64,000 bases of DNA from Pseudomonas viridiflava (GTDB lineage Bacteria; Pseudomonadota; Gammaproteobacteria; Pseudomonadales; Pseudomonadaceae), in NCBI RefSeq assembly GCF_900590755.1, contig NZ_UUOC01000052.1, forward strand, positions 310,001 to 374,000, read 5' to 3'. The translations under genes and the position numbers were made by a program. Within the stretch, counting starts at the first letter, position 1. Every line of letters starts with the position of its first letter. Of the stretch, positions 52,673 to 60,610 are shown one piece after another. A model generated the notes under the pieces. The model saw only the letters and a program-made list of their open reading frames with translations. It was not told the DNA's origin and ran no database searches.

Positions 52673-53413
52673 ATGAGTAGCACTGCACAAACTGCGGAAG
52701 GCGAAAAAATCCTCATCGTCGATGACGATCCGGGCTTGAGCAGCCTGTTGGAACGTTTTTTCACCAGCAAGGGCTATCGCGCCCGGGCTGTGGCCAACGT
52801 CGAGCAAATGGATCGCTTGCTGGCCCGCGAAGTTTTCAATCTTGTGGTTCTGGATTTGATGCTGCCCGGAGAAGACGGGCTTTCTGCCTGCCGTCGTTTG
52901 CGTGCTGCGAACAATCAGGTGCCGATCATCATGCTGACTGCCAAGGGCGATGAGCTGAGCCGAATCAAGGGCCTCGAACTGGGCGCCGACGATTATCTGG
53001 CCAAGCCATTCAACCCTGACGAGCTGATGGCGCGGGTCAAGGCTGTATTGCGTCGTCAGGCGGCTCCAGTGCCGGGTGCGCCGGGCAGCGAAGACGAATC
53101 CGTGAGCTTTGGCGATTACGAGTTGTCCCTGGCAACCCGTGAGCTCAAGCGTGGCGATGAAGTGCACATGCTGACCACCGGCGAGTTTGCGGTGCTCAAG
53201 GCGTTGGTGATGCATGCCCGTGAGCCCTTGACCCGTGACAAGCTGATGAATCTGGCCCGTGGCCGTGAATGGGATGCGCTGGAGCGCTCCATCGACGTGC
53301 AGATTTCCCGTCTGCGTCGCCTGATCGAGCCGGATCCTTCCAAGCCGCGCTACATTCAGACGGTCTGGGGTGTTGGTTATGTATTCGTTCCGGACGGTGC
53401 CGGTACTCGATAA
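52673..53413 (+). CDS. ompR: OmpR/AmgR response regulator
   Basis: A 246-residue regulator. The receiver domain (about 12-125) has acidic residues DDD (17-19), phosphoacceptor D61 in VVLDLMLPGEDG and K111 in LAKPF. The C-terminal winged-helix domain ends with RSIDVQISRLRRLIEPDPSKP and VWGVGYVFVPDG, as in OmpR. In P. aeruginosa the equivalent pair AmgRS controls envelope-stress and aminoglycoside tolerance genes. A terminator-like hairpin separates it from envZ. Confidence 0.94.
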   Translation: MSSTAQTAEGEKILIVDDDPGLSSLLERFFTSKGYRARAVANVEQMDRLLAREVFNLVVLDLMLPGEDGLSACRRLRAANNQVPIIMLTAKGDELSRIKGLELGADDYLAKPFNPDELMARVKAVLRRQAAPVPGAPGSEDESVSFGDYELSLATRELKRGDEVHMLTTGEFAVLKALVMHAREPLTRDKLMNLARGREWDALERSIDVQISRLRRLIEPDPSKPRYIQTVWGVGYVFVPDGAGTR

Positions 53414-53455
53414 TCGAGCACTTTTAGGAGCACAAGCCGCAGTGATGACCTGTCA

Positions 53456-53495
53456 CGTCGATAGCCCTGAAGGGGGCTATCGACGTTTTGGTTTT
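53456..53495 (+). terminator. Terminator-like hairpin between ompR and envZ
   Basis: CGTCGATAGCCC and GGGGCTATCGACG form a 12-bp stem around a short loop, followed by TTTTGGTTTT. It may end most ompR transcripts or lower envZ expression relative to ompR. The T-run is interrupted, so partial readthrough is plausible. Confidence 0.65.
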
Positions 53496-53578
53496 CGCGA
53501 TTCCAGCTGCGGTTTGTCGTTCGCGATTCGCAAACCCTGCGAGCCTGGCTCGCTCCTGCAAAGTGTATAGCTGCTGTT

Positions 53579-54901
53579 ATGAAAACCCCGCTCTGGTTCC
53601 CGCAAAGCTTTTTCTCCCGCACGCTCTGGCTGGTGCTCATCGTCGTGCTGTTTTCCAAGGCATTGACCCTGGTTTACCTGCTGATGAACGAGGACGTGCT
53701 GGTCGACAGGCAATACAGCCACGGCGTCGCGCTGACGTTGCGTGCCTATTGGGCGGCCAATGAAAACGACCGGGAAGCCATTGCCGACGCGGCGGGGCTT
53801 ATTCGCGTGGTAGGCGGCGGTGTGCCGGAAGGCGAGCAGCACTGGCCTTACAGCGAGATCTATCAGCGGCAGATGCAGGCCGAACTGGGCGCTGACACCG
53901 AAGTTCGCCTGCGCGTGCATGCGCCGCCCGCGTTGTGGGTCCGCGCGCCAAGCCTGGGCGATGGCTGGTTGAAAGTGCCGCTGTATCCGCATCCATTGCG
54001 CGGCCAGAAAATCTGGAGCGTGCTGGGCTGGTTCCTTGCCATTGGTTTGTTATCCACAGCCTCGGCGTGGATCTTCGTTCGGCAACTCAATCAGCCTCTC
54101 AAGCGTTTGGTGTTTGCCGCCAGGCAACTGGGTCAGGGCCGCAGCGTGCGTTTGCCGGTCAGCGATACGCCTAGCGAAATGACCGAGGTTTACCGCGCCT
54201 TCAACCAGATGGCCGAAGACGTCGAACAGGCCGGACAGGAACGGGAACTGATGCTGGCCGGGGTTTCTCACGATCTGCGCACACCGCTGACCCGCCTGCG
54301 TTTGTCTCTGGAGCTGATGAAGGGCGAGAACGAACTCACCGAGGGCATGGTCCGTGACATTGAGGACATGGACGCGATTCTCGATCAGTTCCTGGCGTTC
54401 ATTCGTGATGGGCGCGACGAAGAGATTGAAGAAGTCGACCTCAGCGAGCTGGTGCGTGATGTGGTGGCGCCGTTCAACAACCCTGAGAATCCTGAAGAAC
54501 AGATCCGTCTGTGCCTGGAGCCAATTCCACCATTTCCGCTGCGCAAGGTTTCGATGAAGCGTCTGCTGACCAACCTGATTGGCAACGCCATGCACCACGC
54601 TGGCAACGGCATCGAAGTGGCAGCTTATGTGTCGGGGGATACCAGCGCGCCGTATGTGGTGCTCAGCGTTCTGGACCGTGGCGCAGGCATTGATCCGTCG
54701 GAGCTGGAAGTGATTTTCAACCCGTTCATCCGGGGCGACCGCGCACGCAGCGGCAAGGGTACGGGGTTGGGGTTGGCCATCGTCAAACGGATTGCGGCGA
54801 TGCATGGGGGCAATGTTGAGCTACGCAACCGTTCAGGCGGCGGGCTGGAAGCGCGAGTGCGTTTGCCGTTGGGGTTGATGTTGCCGAGGGGGGCGGTGTA
54901 G
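53579..54901 (+). CDS. envZ: EnvZ/AmgS sensor histidine kinase
   Basis: A 440-residue membrane kinase. Helix 1 is at about 15-37, a periplasmic domain follows to about 145, helix 2 is at about 146-167, then HAMP (about 168-222). The phosphoacceptor is H231 in GVSHDLRTPLTRLR. The ATPase domain has the N-box LLTNLIGNAMHHA, G1 DRGAGID and G2 GKGTGLGLAI. It partners OmpR, 165 bases upstream. The gap holds the hairpin and a degraded REP-like end (GGCTCGCTCCTGCA near 53551). Confidence 0.94.
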   Translation: MKTPLWFPQSFFSRTLWLVLIVVLFSKALTLVYLLMNEDVLVDRQYSHGVALTLRAYWAANENDREAIADAAGLIRVVGGGVPEGEQHWPYSEIYQRQMQAELGADTEVRLRVHAPPALWVRAPSLGDGWLKVPLYPHPLRGQKIWSVLGWFLAIGLLSTASAWIFVRQLNQPLKRLVFAARQLGQGRSVRLPVSDTPSEMTEVYRAFNQMAEDVEQAGQERELMLAGVSHDLRTPLTRLRLSLELMKGENELTEGMVRDIEDMDAILDQFLAFIRDGRDEEIEEVDLSELVRDVVAPFNNPENPEEQIRLCLEPIPPFPLRKVSMKRLLTNLIGNAMHHAGNGIEVAAYVSGDTSAPYVVLSVLDRGAGIDPSELEVIFNPFIRGDRARSGKGTGLGLAIVKRIAAMHGGNVELRNRSGGGLEARVRLPLGLMLPRGAV

Positions 54902-54915
54902 CAGCTTGGCTGCCC

Positions 54916-55000
54916 GTAGGAGCGCTTGCCCGCGATAGCTTTCCTTCAGGCGACACATTCGTCGTCTGACCTGGCGCATCGCGGGCAAGCGCGCTCCTAC
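54916..55000. repeat. REP doublet (family D-like)
   Basis: GTAGGAGCGCTTGCCCGCGA and TCGCGGGCAAGCGCGCTCCTAC are inverted; the right arm has two extra bases. It lies between the convergent envZ and rimK. Confidence 0.88.
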
Positions 55001-55008
55001 AAAGCTGG

Positions 55009-55914
55009 TTAACCCTTGCCCTTCGTCCGCGTCATATGCGGCCCACTATTCTTCTCCAAGTACTCGATGATCATCCCGGCAACGTCCTTGCTGGTGGTGA
55101 CTTCGATACCTTCCAGGCCCGGCGATGAATTGACTTCCATCACCAGCGGCCCGTGGTTGGAACGCAGGATGTCGACACCGGCGACGCTCAGGCCCATGAC
55201 CTTGGCGGCGCGAATGGCGGTCATGCGCTCTTCTGGAGTGATCTTGATCAGGCTGGCGCTGCCGCCGCGATGCAGGTTGGAGCGAAACTCCCCCGGCTTG
55301 GCCTGACGCTTCATGGAAGCGATGACCTTGTCGCCCACCACGAAGCAGCGAATATCCGCGCCGCCCGCTTCTTTTATGTACTCCTGAACCATGATGTCCT
55401 GCTTGAGGCCCATGAACGCCTCGATCACTGATTCAGCCGCCGTTGCCGTTTCGCACAGCACCACGCCAATCCCTTGAGTGCCTTCGAGCACCTTGATCAC
55501 CAGCGGCGCGCCGTTGACCATCTGGATCAAATCGGGAATGTCATCCGGGGAGTGAGCAAAACCGGTGACCGGCAAACCGATGCCGCGACGGGAAAGCAAT
55601 TGCAGCGAGCGCAGCTTGTCCCGGGAGCGGGCGATGGCTACCGATTCGTTCAGCGGGAACACGCCCATCATTTCAAACTGACGCAACACGGCGCAGCCAT
55701 AAAAAGTCACCGAAGCACCGATGCGCGGGATCACCGCATCGAAGCCTTCCAGCGGTTTGCCGCGATAGTGGATCTGCGGCTTGTGGCTGGCGATATTCAT
55801 ATAGGCGCGCAGGGTGTCGATCACCACCATCTCATGGCCACGTTCAATACCAGCTTCGACCAGACGACGGGTTGAATACAGACGCGGGTTACGCGAAAGC
55901 ACAGCGATCTTCAT
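55009..55914 (-). CDS. rimK: RimK, S6 glutamate ligase
   Basis: An ATP-grasp enzyme of 301 residues that adds glutamates to the C-terminus of ribosomal protein S6, changing ribosome behaviour. Seen are KIAVLSRNPRLYSTRRL, VIPRIGASVTFYGCAVLRQFE split at the linker, the ATP-grasp loop KVLEGTQGIGVVL, VQEYIKEAGGADIRCFVVGD (split at the hinge) and VMEVNSSPGLEGIE. Its ATG overlaps the rimB stop (ATGA). In P. fluorescens RimK activity is modulated by RimA, RimB and cyclic-di-GMP. Confidence 0.95.
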   Translation of the reverse strand: MKIAVLSRNPRLYSTRRLVEAGIERGHEMVVIDTLRAYMNIASHKPQIHYRGKPLEGFDAVIPRIGASVTFYGCAVLRQFEMMGVFPLNESVAIARSRDKLRSLQLLSRRGIGLPVTGFAHSPDDIPDLIQMVNGAPLVIKVLEGTQGIGVVLCETATAAESVIEAFMGLKQDIMVQEYIKEAGGADIRCFVVGDKVIASMKRQAKPGEFRSNLHRGGSASLIKITPEERMTAIRAAKVMGLSVAGVDILRSNHGPLVMEVNSSPGLEGIEVTTSKDVAGMIIEYLEKNSGPHMTRTKGKG

Positions 55915-56393
55915 GCAGCACCTGTGGCAGAGGTAGTCGAGACCGGAAAAACCGGTTTGTCCTGAACATAAGTAATGCCCGGATTGACGACCAGTTGGCC
56001 GTCTATCAAAGCGTTGGAGCCGAGCAGCAAGCGATAGCGCATTGCTTTGCGGCAGGCCAGCGTGAATTCCACCGGCCAGACGCGATCACCCAAAGCCAGG
56101 GTGGTGCGAATGACATAGCGGACCTGCGCGTGACCGTTGGAGCTTTTTATGGTTTTCATGGCGACCAGCAGCGCTTCACAGCGACGATGGCGCAACTGAA
56201 CCACGGTGCCCAAGTGGGCGTTGAAACGAACCCATTTCTGGCCATCGCGCTCGAAAGGTTCGATTTCCGTCGCGTGCAGGCTTGAAGTGCTCGCACCGGT
56301 ATCGATTTTCGCCCGCAGGCCCGCTACCCCCAGATCGGGCAGCGCCACCCACTCGCGCAGGCCGATGACTGTCAGATGATCAAATGTTTTCAA
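55911..56393 (-). CDS. rimB: RimB, retropepsin-like modulator of RimK
   Basis: A 160-residue protein of the ATP-dependent zinc protease/retropepsin-like family. The motif AKIDTGASTSSLHA (about 28-41) has the DTGA of aspartic proteases, and KAMRYRLLLGSNALIDGQLVV is the second family stretch. In P. fluorescens RimB acts with RimK in S6 modification. It begins 16 bases after the rimA stop. A different name for the family, zinc protease, is probably misleading. Confidence 0.9.
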   Translation of the reverse strand: MKTFDHLTVIGLREWVALPDLGVAGLRAKIDTGASTSSLHATEIEPFERDGQKWVRFNAHLGTVVQLRHRRCEALLVAMKTIKSSNGHAQVRYVIRTTLALGDRVWPVEFTLACRKAMRYRLLLGSNALIDGQLVVNPGITYVQDKPVFPVSTTSATGAA

Positions 56394-56409
56394 AGGTATT
56401 CCGTACTTC

Positions 56410-57192
56410 TCACGCTATCTGCAAGGCCCCGGGTTGAACCTGGGCCAACGCTTTGAATGCAGGTTTGGCGAACCAGAAGCCTTGCATCAGAAAAATCCCG
56501 CAGTCGGCGAGAAAGTCTCGTTCTTCGGCACACTCGATGCCTTCAGCGATGACTGTAACCCCCAACTCCGCACACATTGTGACAACCCCACGAACGATAG
56601 CCTGACGCGGGCGATCACGGTGGATATCTCTGATTAATTGCATGTCGAGTTTTATCAGGTCGGGCTGAAAATCGGCGAGCAGAGTCAGCCCCGAATAACC
56701 GGCACCGAAATCATCGATGGCGGTCATGAATCCGAACTGGCGGTATTCACGCAGAATATTGGTCAAATGGCGATTGTTATCGACGTGCTCACTTTCGATA
56801 GTTTCGAAAATCAGCCGGTCCAGCGGAAACTGATGCTCGCGGGCAGCTTCCAGGGTGCTGCGAATGCACAGCTCCGGGCGATAAACCGCATTGGGCAGGA
56901 AGTTGATCGACAGGCGCTCCTGCATGTTCAACGCAGCAGCGCCCTGGATGGCGTGGGTGCGGCACAGTTGGTCAAAGCGGTAGCGGTTTTTATCCGTGAC
57001 CTGGTTCAGCACAGACAGCGCGCCTTCGCCATTGATGCCGCGCACCAGTGCTTCGTGGGCAAAAATCGACTGGTCACGCAGATCGACGATGGGCTGGTAC
57101 GCAAAGGCGAAGGAAAAATCCAGCTCAGAGCTGTTGCGGCAGCCATCGCAGCCGACATTGGGTGAGGTCAATGACGTCGGGAAGTCGGTCAT
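56410..57192 (-). CDS. rimA: RimA, EAL-domain cyclic-di-GMP phosphodiesterase
   Basis: A 260-residue single EAL-domain protein with no sensor domain. The motif is HEALVRG (E47AL), followed by RLSINFLPNAVYRP, IFETIESEHV, DDFGAGYSGL and IAEGIECAEE, so the metal- and substrate-binding residues look intact. The first gene of rimA-rimB-rimK, it is proposed to link cyclic-di-GMP with RimK. GGAG upstream of the ATG at 57192 supports that start. Confidence 0.9.
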   Translation of the reverse strand: MTDFPTSLTSPNVGCDGCRNSSELDFSFAFAYQPIVDLRDQSIFAHEALVRGINGEGALSVLNQVTDKNRYRFDQLCRTHAIQGAAALNMQERLSINFLPNAVYRPELCIRSTLEAAREHQFPLDRLIFETIESEHVDNNRHLTNILREYRQFGFMTAIDDFGAGYSGLTLLADFQPDLIKLDMQLIRDIHRDRPRQAIVRGVVTMCAELGVTVIAEGIECAEERDFLADCGIFLMQGFWFAKPAFKALAQVQPGALQIA

Positions 57193-57310
57193 ATCGCACT
57201 CCATGAATAAAGGTTTTCGGGATGGCCAGGGTGGTTGATCGTCGTATTCGCGTACTGCCCGCCATGGATGACGTAGTAAAGTCTGACTACCACCCCATAG
57301 AGGAATTCAC

Positions 57311-57715
57311 ATGGCACAAAAGTCAGACGAAGACGACAAGGTTCGTTTGGACAAATGGCTATGGGCAGCGCGCTTCTACAAAACCCGCGCGCTGGCAAAA
57401 ACAGCCATTGAAAGTGGCAAGGTCCACTGCCGTGGTGAGCGCTGCAAGCCTGGAAAAGAGCCAAAAGTTGGCGATCAGTTTCAGATCCGCACCGGGTTTG
57501 ACGAGCGTACGGTAGTCGTGGAAGCCCTGTCCATCGTCCGTCGCGGCGCGCCTGAAGCGCAGACGCTGTACAGCGAGACGCCTGAAAGCATCACCAAGCG
57601 TGAAAACCAAGCCGCTCAGCGTAAGGCGGGCAACCTGGGCGTGACCACCGACGGCAAGCCGAGCAAGAAGCAGCGTCGGCAGTTGTTTGATTTTCGGGGT
57701 GCCGTGCGCGAGTGA
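57311..57715 (+). CDS. hslR: Heat-shock protein 15 (HslR), S4-domain RNA-binding protein
   Basis: A 134-residue protein binding free 50S subunits that carry a nascent chain. The S4 domain is KVRLDKWLWAARFYKTRALA with VHCRGERCKPGKEPK, followed by a basic C-terminus (SKKQRRQLFDFRGAVRE). GAGG lies upstream of the ATG. It is placed before hslO, as in many gammaproteobacteria. Confidence 0.93.
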   Translation: MAQKSDEDDKVRLDKWLWAARFYKTRALAKTAIESGKVHCRGERCKPGKEPKVGDQFQIRTGFDERTVVVEALSIVRRGAPEAQTLYSETPESITKRENQAAQRKAGNLGVTTDGKPSKKQRRQLFDFRGAVRE

Positions 57716-57749
57716 CCAACCACCGCTCCGGCAGACGACCGCGTTTTCA

Positions 57750-57840
57750 TGTGGGACCGGCTTTAGCCGGGAAGAGGCCGGTACATCCACCGCATATCTG
57801 TGACTGAAATGCCGCCTTCCCGGCTAAAGCCGGTCCCACA
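57750..57840. repeat. REP doublet (family C)
   Basis: TGTGGGACCGGCTTTAGCCG and its inverted copy ending GGTCCCACA lie between hslR and hslO. Confidence 0.92.
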
Positions 57841-57945
57841 ATGGATCTGCGATTAATGCAGGTCCCATCCGCTTCACTTGGAACACTGCGCAATAGCCCA
57901 TAAAATGCGCGTCATTATTTGCCATCCATTCAGATACCTTCTCCT

Positions 57946-58839
57946 ATGCCTGATATCGACTACACACAGCGCTTCATTTTCGACGAAAGCGACGTTCGCG
58001 GTGAGCTGGTCGCACTGGAGCGCAGCTACGCCGAAGTATTGGCCAAACATCCGTACCCGGAGCCAGTCGCGCAACTGCTCGGTGAGCTGTTGGCTGCTGC
58101 AGCTTTGTTGGTGGGCACTTTGAAATTCGACGGCCTGTTGATTCTTCAGGCGCGTTCCAGCGGCGCAGTGCCATTGTTGATGGTCGAGTGCTCCAGTGAG
58201 CGCGAATTGCGCGGCATTGCCCGCTACGACGAATCGCTGGTCACGCCGGGGGCCGGTCTGCAGGACCTGATGCCTGATGGTTCGCTGACCCTCACTGTCG
58301 ACCCGCGCAAAGGCAAGCGCTATCAAGGCATTGTTGCTCTGGATGGCGCGGACTTGTCCGAAAGCTTCAACAACTATTTCGTGATGTCCGAACAGCTAGG
58401 CACCCGCTTCTGGCTTAACGCCGATGGGCACCGCGCCCGTGGTCTGTTGTTGCAGCAATTGCCTGCGCAGCAGCAGACCGATGCCGAGGCTCGCGACGCC
58501 ACCTGGGAGCACGTCACTACCCTGGCAGGCACCCTGACCGCCGAGGAATTGCTCAGCCTGGACAACCAGACCGTGCTGCATCGGCTGTTCCACGAAGACG
58601 AAGTCAGGATGTTTGACGTACAACCGCTATGCTTCCGTTGCAGCTGCTCCCGGGAACGTTCCGCCAATGCGCTGGTCAGCCTAGGGCTGGAAGATGCGCA
58701 GCAGTTAGTGATTGAACACAACGGTACGGTCGAAATCGACTGCCAGTTCTGCAACCAACGCTATCTTTTCGATGCCACTGATATCGCTCAGCTGTTCGCT
58801 GGTGGTGGCGTCGATTCGCCATCTGATACGCGTCATTAA
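57946..58839 (+). CDS. hslO: Redox-regulated chaperone Hsp33
   Basis: A 297-residue holdase activated by oxidative unfolding. The C-terminal redox switch has its zinc cysteines in CFRCSC and CQFC, the CxC...CxxC pattern. The N-terminal domain reads RFIFDESDVRGELVALERSY and FNNYFVMSEQLGTRFWL. The ATG at 57946 gives the family N-terminus; an upstream ATG at 57919 lies in the leader. Confidence 0.95.
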   Translation: MPDIDYTQRFIFDESDVRGELVALERSYAEVLAKHPYPEPVAQLLGELLAAAALLVGTLKFDGLLILQARSSGAVPLLMVECSSERELRGIARYDESLVTPGAGLQDLMPDGSLTLTVDPRKGKRYQGIVALDGADLSESFNNYFVMSEQLGTRFWLNADGHRARGLLLQQLPAQQQTDAEARDATWEHVTTLAGTLTAEELLSLDNQTVLHRLFHEDEVRMFDVQPLCFRCSCSRERSANALVSLGLEDAQQLVIEHNGTVEIDCQFCNQRYLFDATDIAQLFAGGGVDSPSDTRH

Positions 58840-58927
58840 TTACGCGCGGATTTAGCCTCACTACACGCTGTGGGCAGTGGTGGGGCTGTTCTGACAGGAG
58901 GGTCCTACCATTTTTGGGCTTTTCTGG

Positions 58928-58977
58928 CATAATCCGGCCCACTTTTCCGCTGTAGTAGTGGTTGTTTTTTTACTACA
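58928..58977 (+). promoter_or_regulatory. Possible pckA promoter and leader hairpin
   Basis: TGGCATAAT (58925-58933) is an extended -10 element with no good -35. Downstream, TGTAGTA (58951-58957) pairs perfectly with TACTACA (58971-58977), a hairpin that would lie in the pckA leader. Confidence 0.4.
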
Positions 58978-59019
58978 AAACCGTTTGGAGCACTCGGCTA
59001 CTGGCCGACGGGGACCCAC

Positions 59020-60561
59020 ATGACGCAAACCAACAACGCTGTGTACACCGATCTGAGCATCGACGACCTGGTCAAGCAAGCCCTTGCCCGCGGCGAAGGC
59101 GAACTTTCCGACACTGGCGCTCTGGTTGTGCGAACAGGCCATCGTACTGGCCGTTCGCCGGTCGATCGTTTCATCGTTGAAGAGCCAAGCACTCAGGACG
59201 CAATCGCCTGGGGCCCGATCAACCGCAAGTTCCCGGCTGACAAATTCGATGCCCTGTGGGATCGCGTTGAAGCCTTCAACAATGCCCAGGAACATTTCGT
59301 TTCCCACGTGCATGTAGGCGCTGCCGACGACCACTACCTGGCCGTCAAGATGACTACTCAGACTGCCTGGCAGAACATGTTTGGTCGTTGCCTGTTCATC
59401 AATCCTGAGCAGTACAATCCGGCTGGTCGCGAGGAGTGGCAGGTTCTGAACGTTGCCAACTTCGAATGCGTGCCTGAGCGTGACGGCACCAACTCCGATG
59501 GTTGCGTGATCCTTAACTTCGCTCAGAAGAAAGTACTGATCGCTGGCATGCGTTACGCCGGTGAGATGAAGAAAGCCATGTTCTCGGTGCAGAACTTCCT
59601 GCTGCCGGCTGCCGACGTACTGCCGATGCACTGCGCTGCAAACATCGGCGAAGAAGGCGACGTGACCCTGTTCTTCGGTTTGTCGGGTACTGGTAAAACT
59701 ACCCTGTCCGCCGATGAAAGCCGTTACCTGATCGGTGATGACGAACACGGCTGGGGCGAAGGCGTTGTGTTCAACATCGAAGGCGGTTGCTATGCCAAGT
59801 GCATCGACCTGTCCGAGAAGAACGAGCCGGTTATCTGGAAAGCCATCAAGCATGGCGCCGTGCTGGAAAACGTCGTGATCGACGAGGCCAAGCACGCCGA
59901 CTATACCGACGTCAGCCTGACCCAGAACAGCCGCGCCGCCTACCCGTTGGAGCACGTTGCCAAGCGTTCCGAGAAAAACCTCGGTGGCGAGCCAAACGCT
60001 GTGATCTTCCTGACCTGCGACCTGACCGGCGTATTGCCGCCAGTGTCGATCCTTAGCGAAGAGCAAGCGGCTTACCACTTCCTGTCGGGCTACACCGCAC
60101 TGGTTGGCTCCACTGAAATGGGTTCGGGCAGCGGCATCAAGTCGACCTTCTCCACCTGCTTCGGCGCACCGTTCTTCCCGCGTCCGGCTGGCGAATACGC
60201 AGAGCTGCTGATCAAGCGCATTCGCGGCTTCGGCTCCAAGGTTTACCTGGTTAACACCGGCTGGACTGGCGGCGGCTACGGCGTTGGTAAACGCTTCAAC
60301 ATCCCGACCACTCGTGGCGTGATTTCAGCGATCCAGAGCGGCGCACTGATCGGCGCAGCCACCGAACACCTGGACACCATCAACCTCGACGTGCCACTGG
60401 CCGTACCGGGCGTTGAAACCGGCCTGCTCAACCCGCGCAACACCTGGGCTGACAAAGCGGCCTACGATGAGGCTGCCAAAGCACTGGCTGGTCTGTTCAT
60501 CGAGAACTTCAAGAAATTTGAAGTAAGCGACGCGATCAAGGCAGCGGGTCCGCAGGTTTAA
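59020..60561 (+). CDS. pckA: Phosphoenolpyruvate carboxykinase (ATP)
   Basis: Converts oxaloacetate to phosphoenolpyruvate with ATP, the entry to gluconeogenesis from organic acids. The 513-residue protein shows RTGHRTGRSPVDRFIV, the P-loop GLSGTGKTTLS (about 224-234), the metal site LIGDDEHGWGE and FNIEGGCYAKCIDL. A rightward terminator follows. It is the last core gene before the AT-rich block. Confidence 0.97.
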   Translation: MTQTNNAVYTDLSIDDLVKQALARGEGELSDTGALVVRTGHRTGRSPVDRFIVEEPSTQDAIAWGPINRKFPADKFDALWDRVEAFNNAQEHFVSHVHVGAADDHYLAVKMTTQTAWQNMFGRCLFINPEQYNPAGREEWQVLNVANFECVPERDGTNSDGCVILNFAQKKVLIAGMRYAGEMKKAMFSVQNFLLPAADVLPMHCAANIGEEGDVTLFFGLSGTGKTTLSADESRYLIGDDEHGWGEGVVFNIEGGCYAKCIDLSEKNEPVIWKAIKHGAVLENVVIDEAKHADYTDVSLTQNSRAAYPLEHVAKRSEKNLGGEPNAVIFLTCDLTGVLPPVSILSEEQAAYHFLSGYTALVGSTEMGSGSGIKSTFSTCFGAPFFPRPAGEYAELLIKRIRGFGSKVYLVNTGWTGGGYGVGKRFNIPTTRGVISAIQSGALIGAATEHLDTINLDVPLAVPGVETGLLNPRNTWADKAAYDEAAKALAGLFIENFKKFEVSDAIKAAGPQV

Positions 60562-60578
60562 TCGGACTGGCTGAATAA

Positions 60579-60601
60579 AAAACCGCCCTCAGGGGCGGTT
60601 T
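60579..60601 (+). terminator. Terminator after pckA
   Basis: AAACCGCCC and GGGCGGTTT form a stem around a TCAG loop; the T-run is short. The upstream A-run lets it serve the leftward ATPase transcript too. It marks the edge of the AT-rich block. Confidence 0.8.
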
Positions 60602-60610
60602 GCAAATCTA

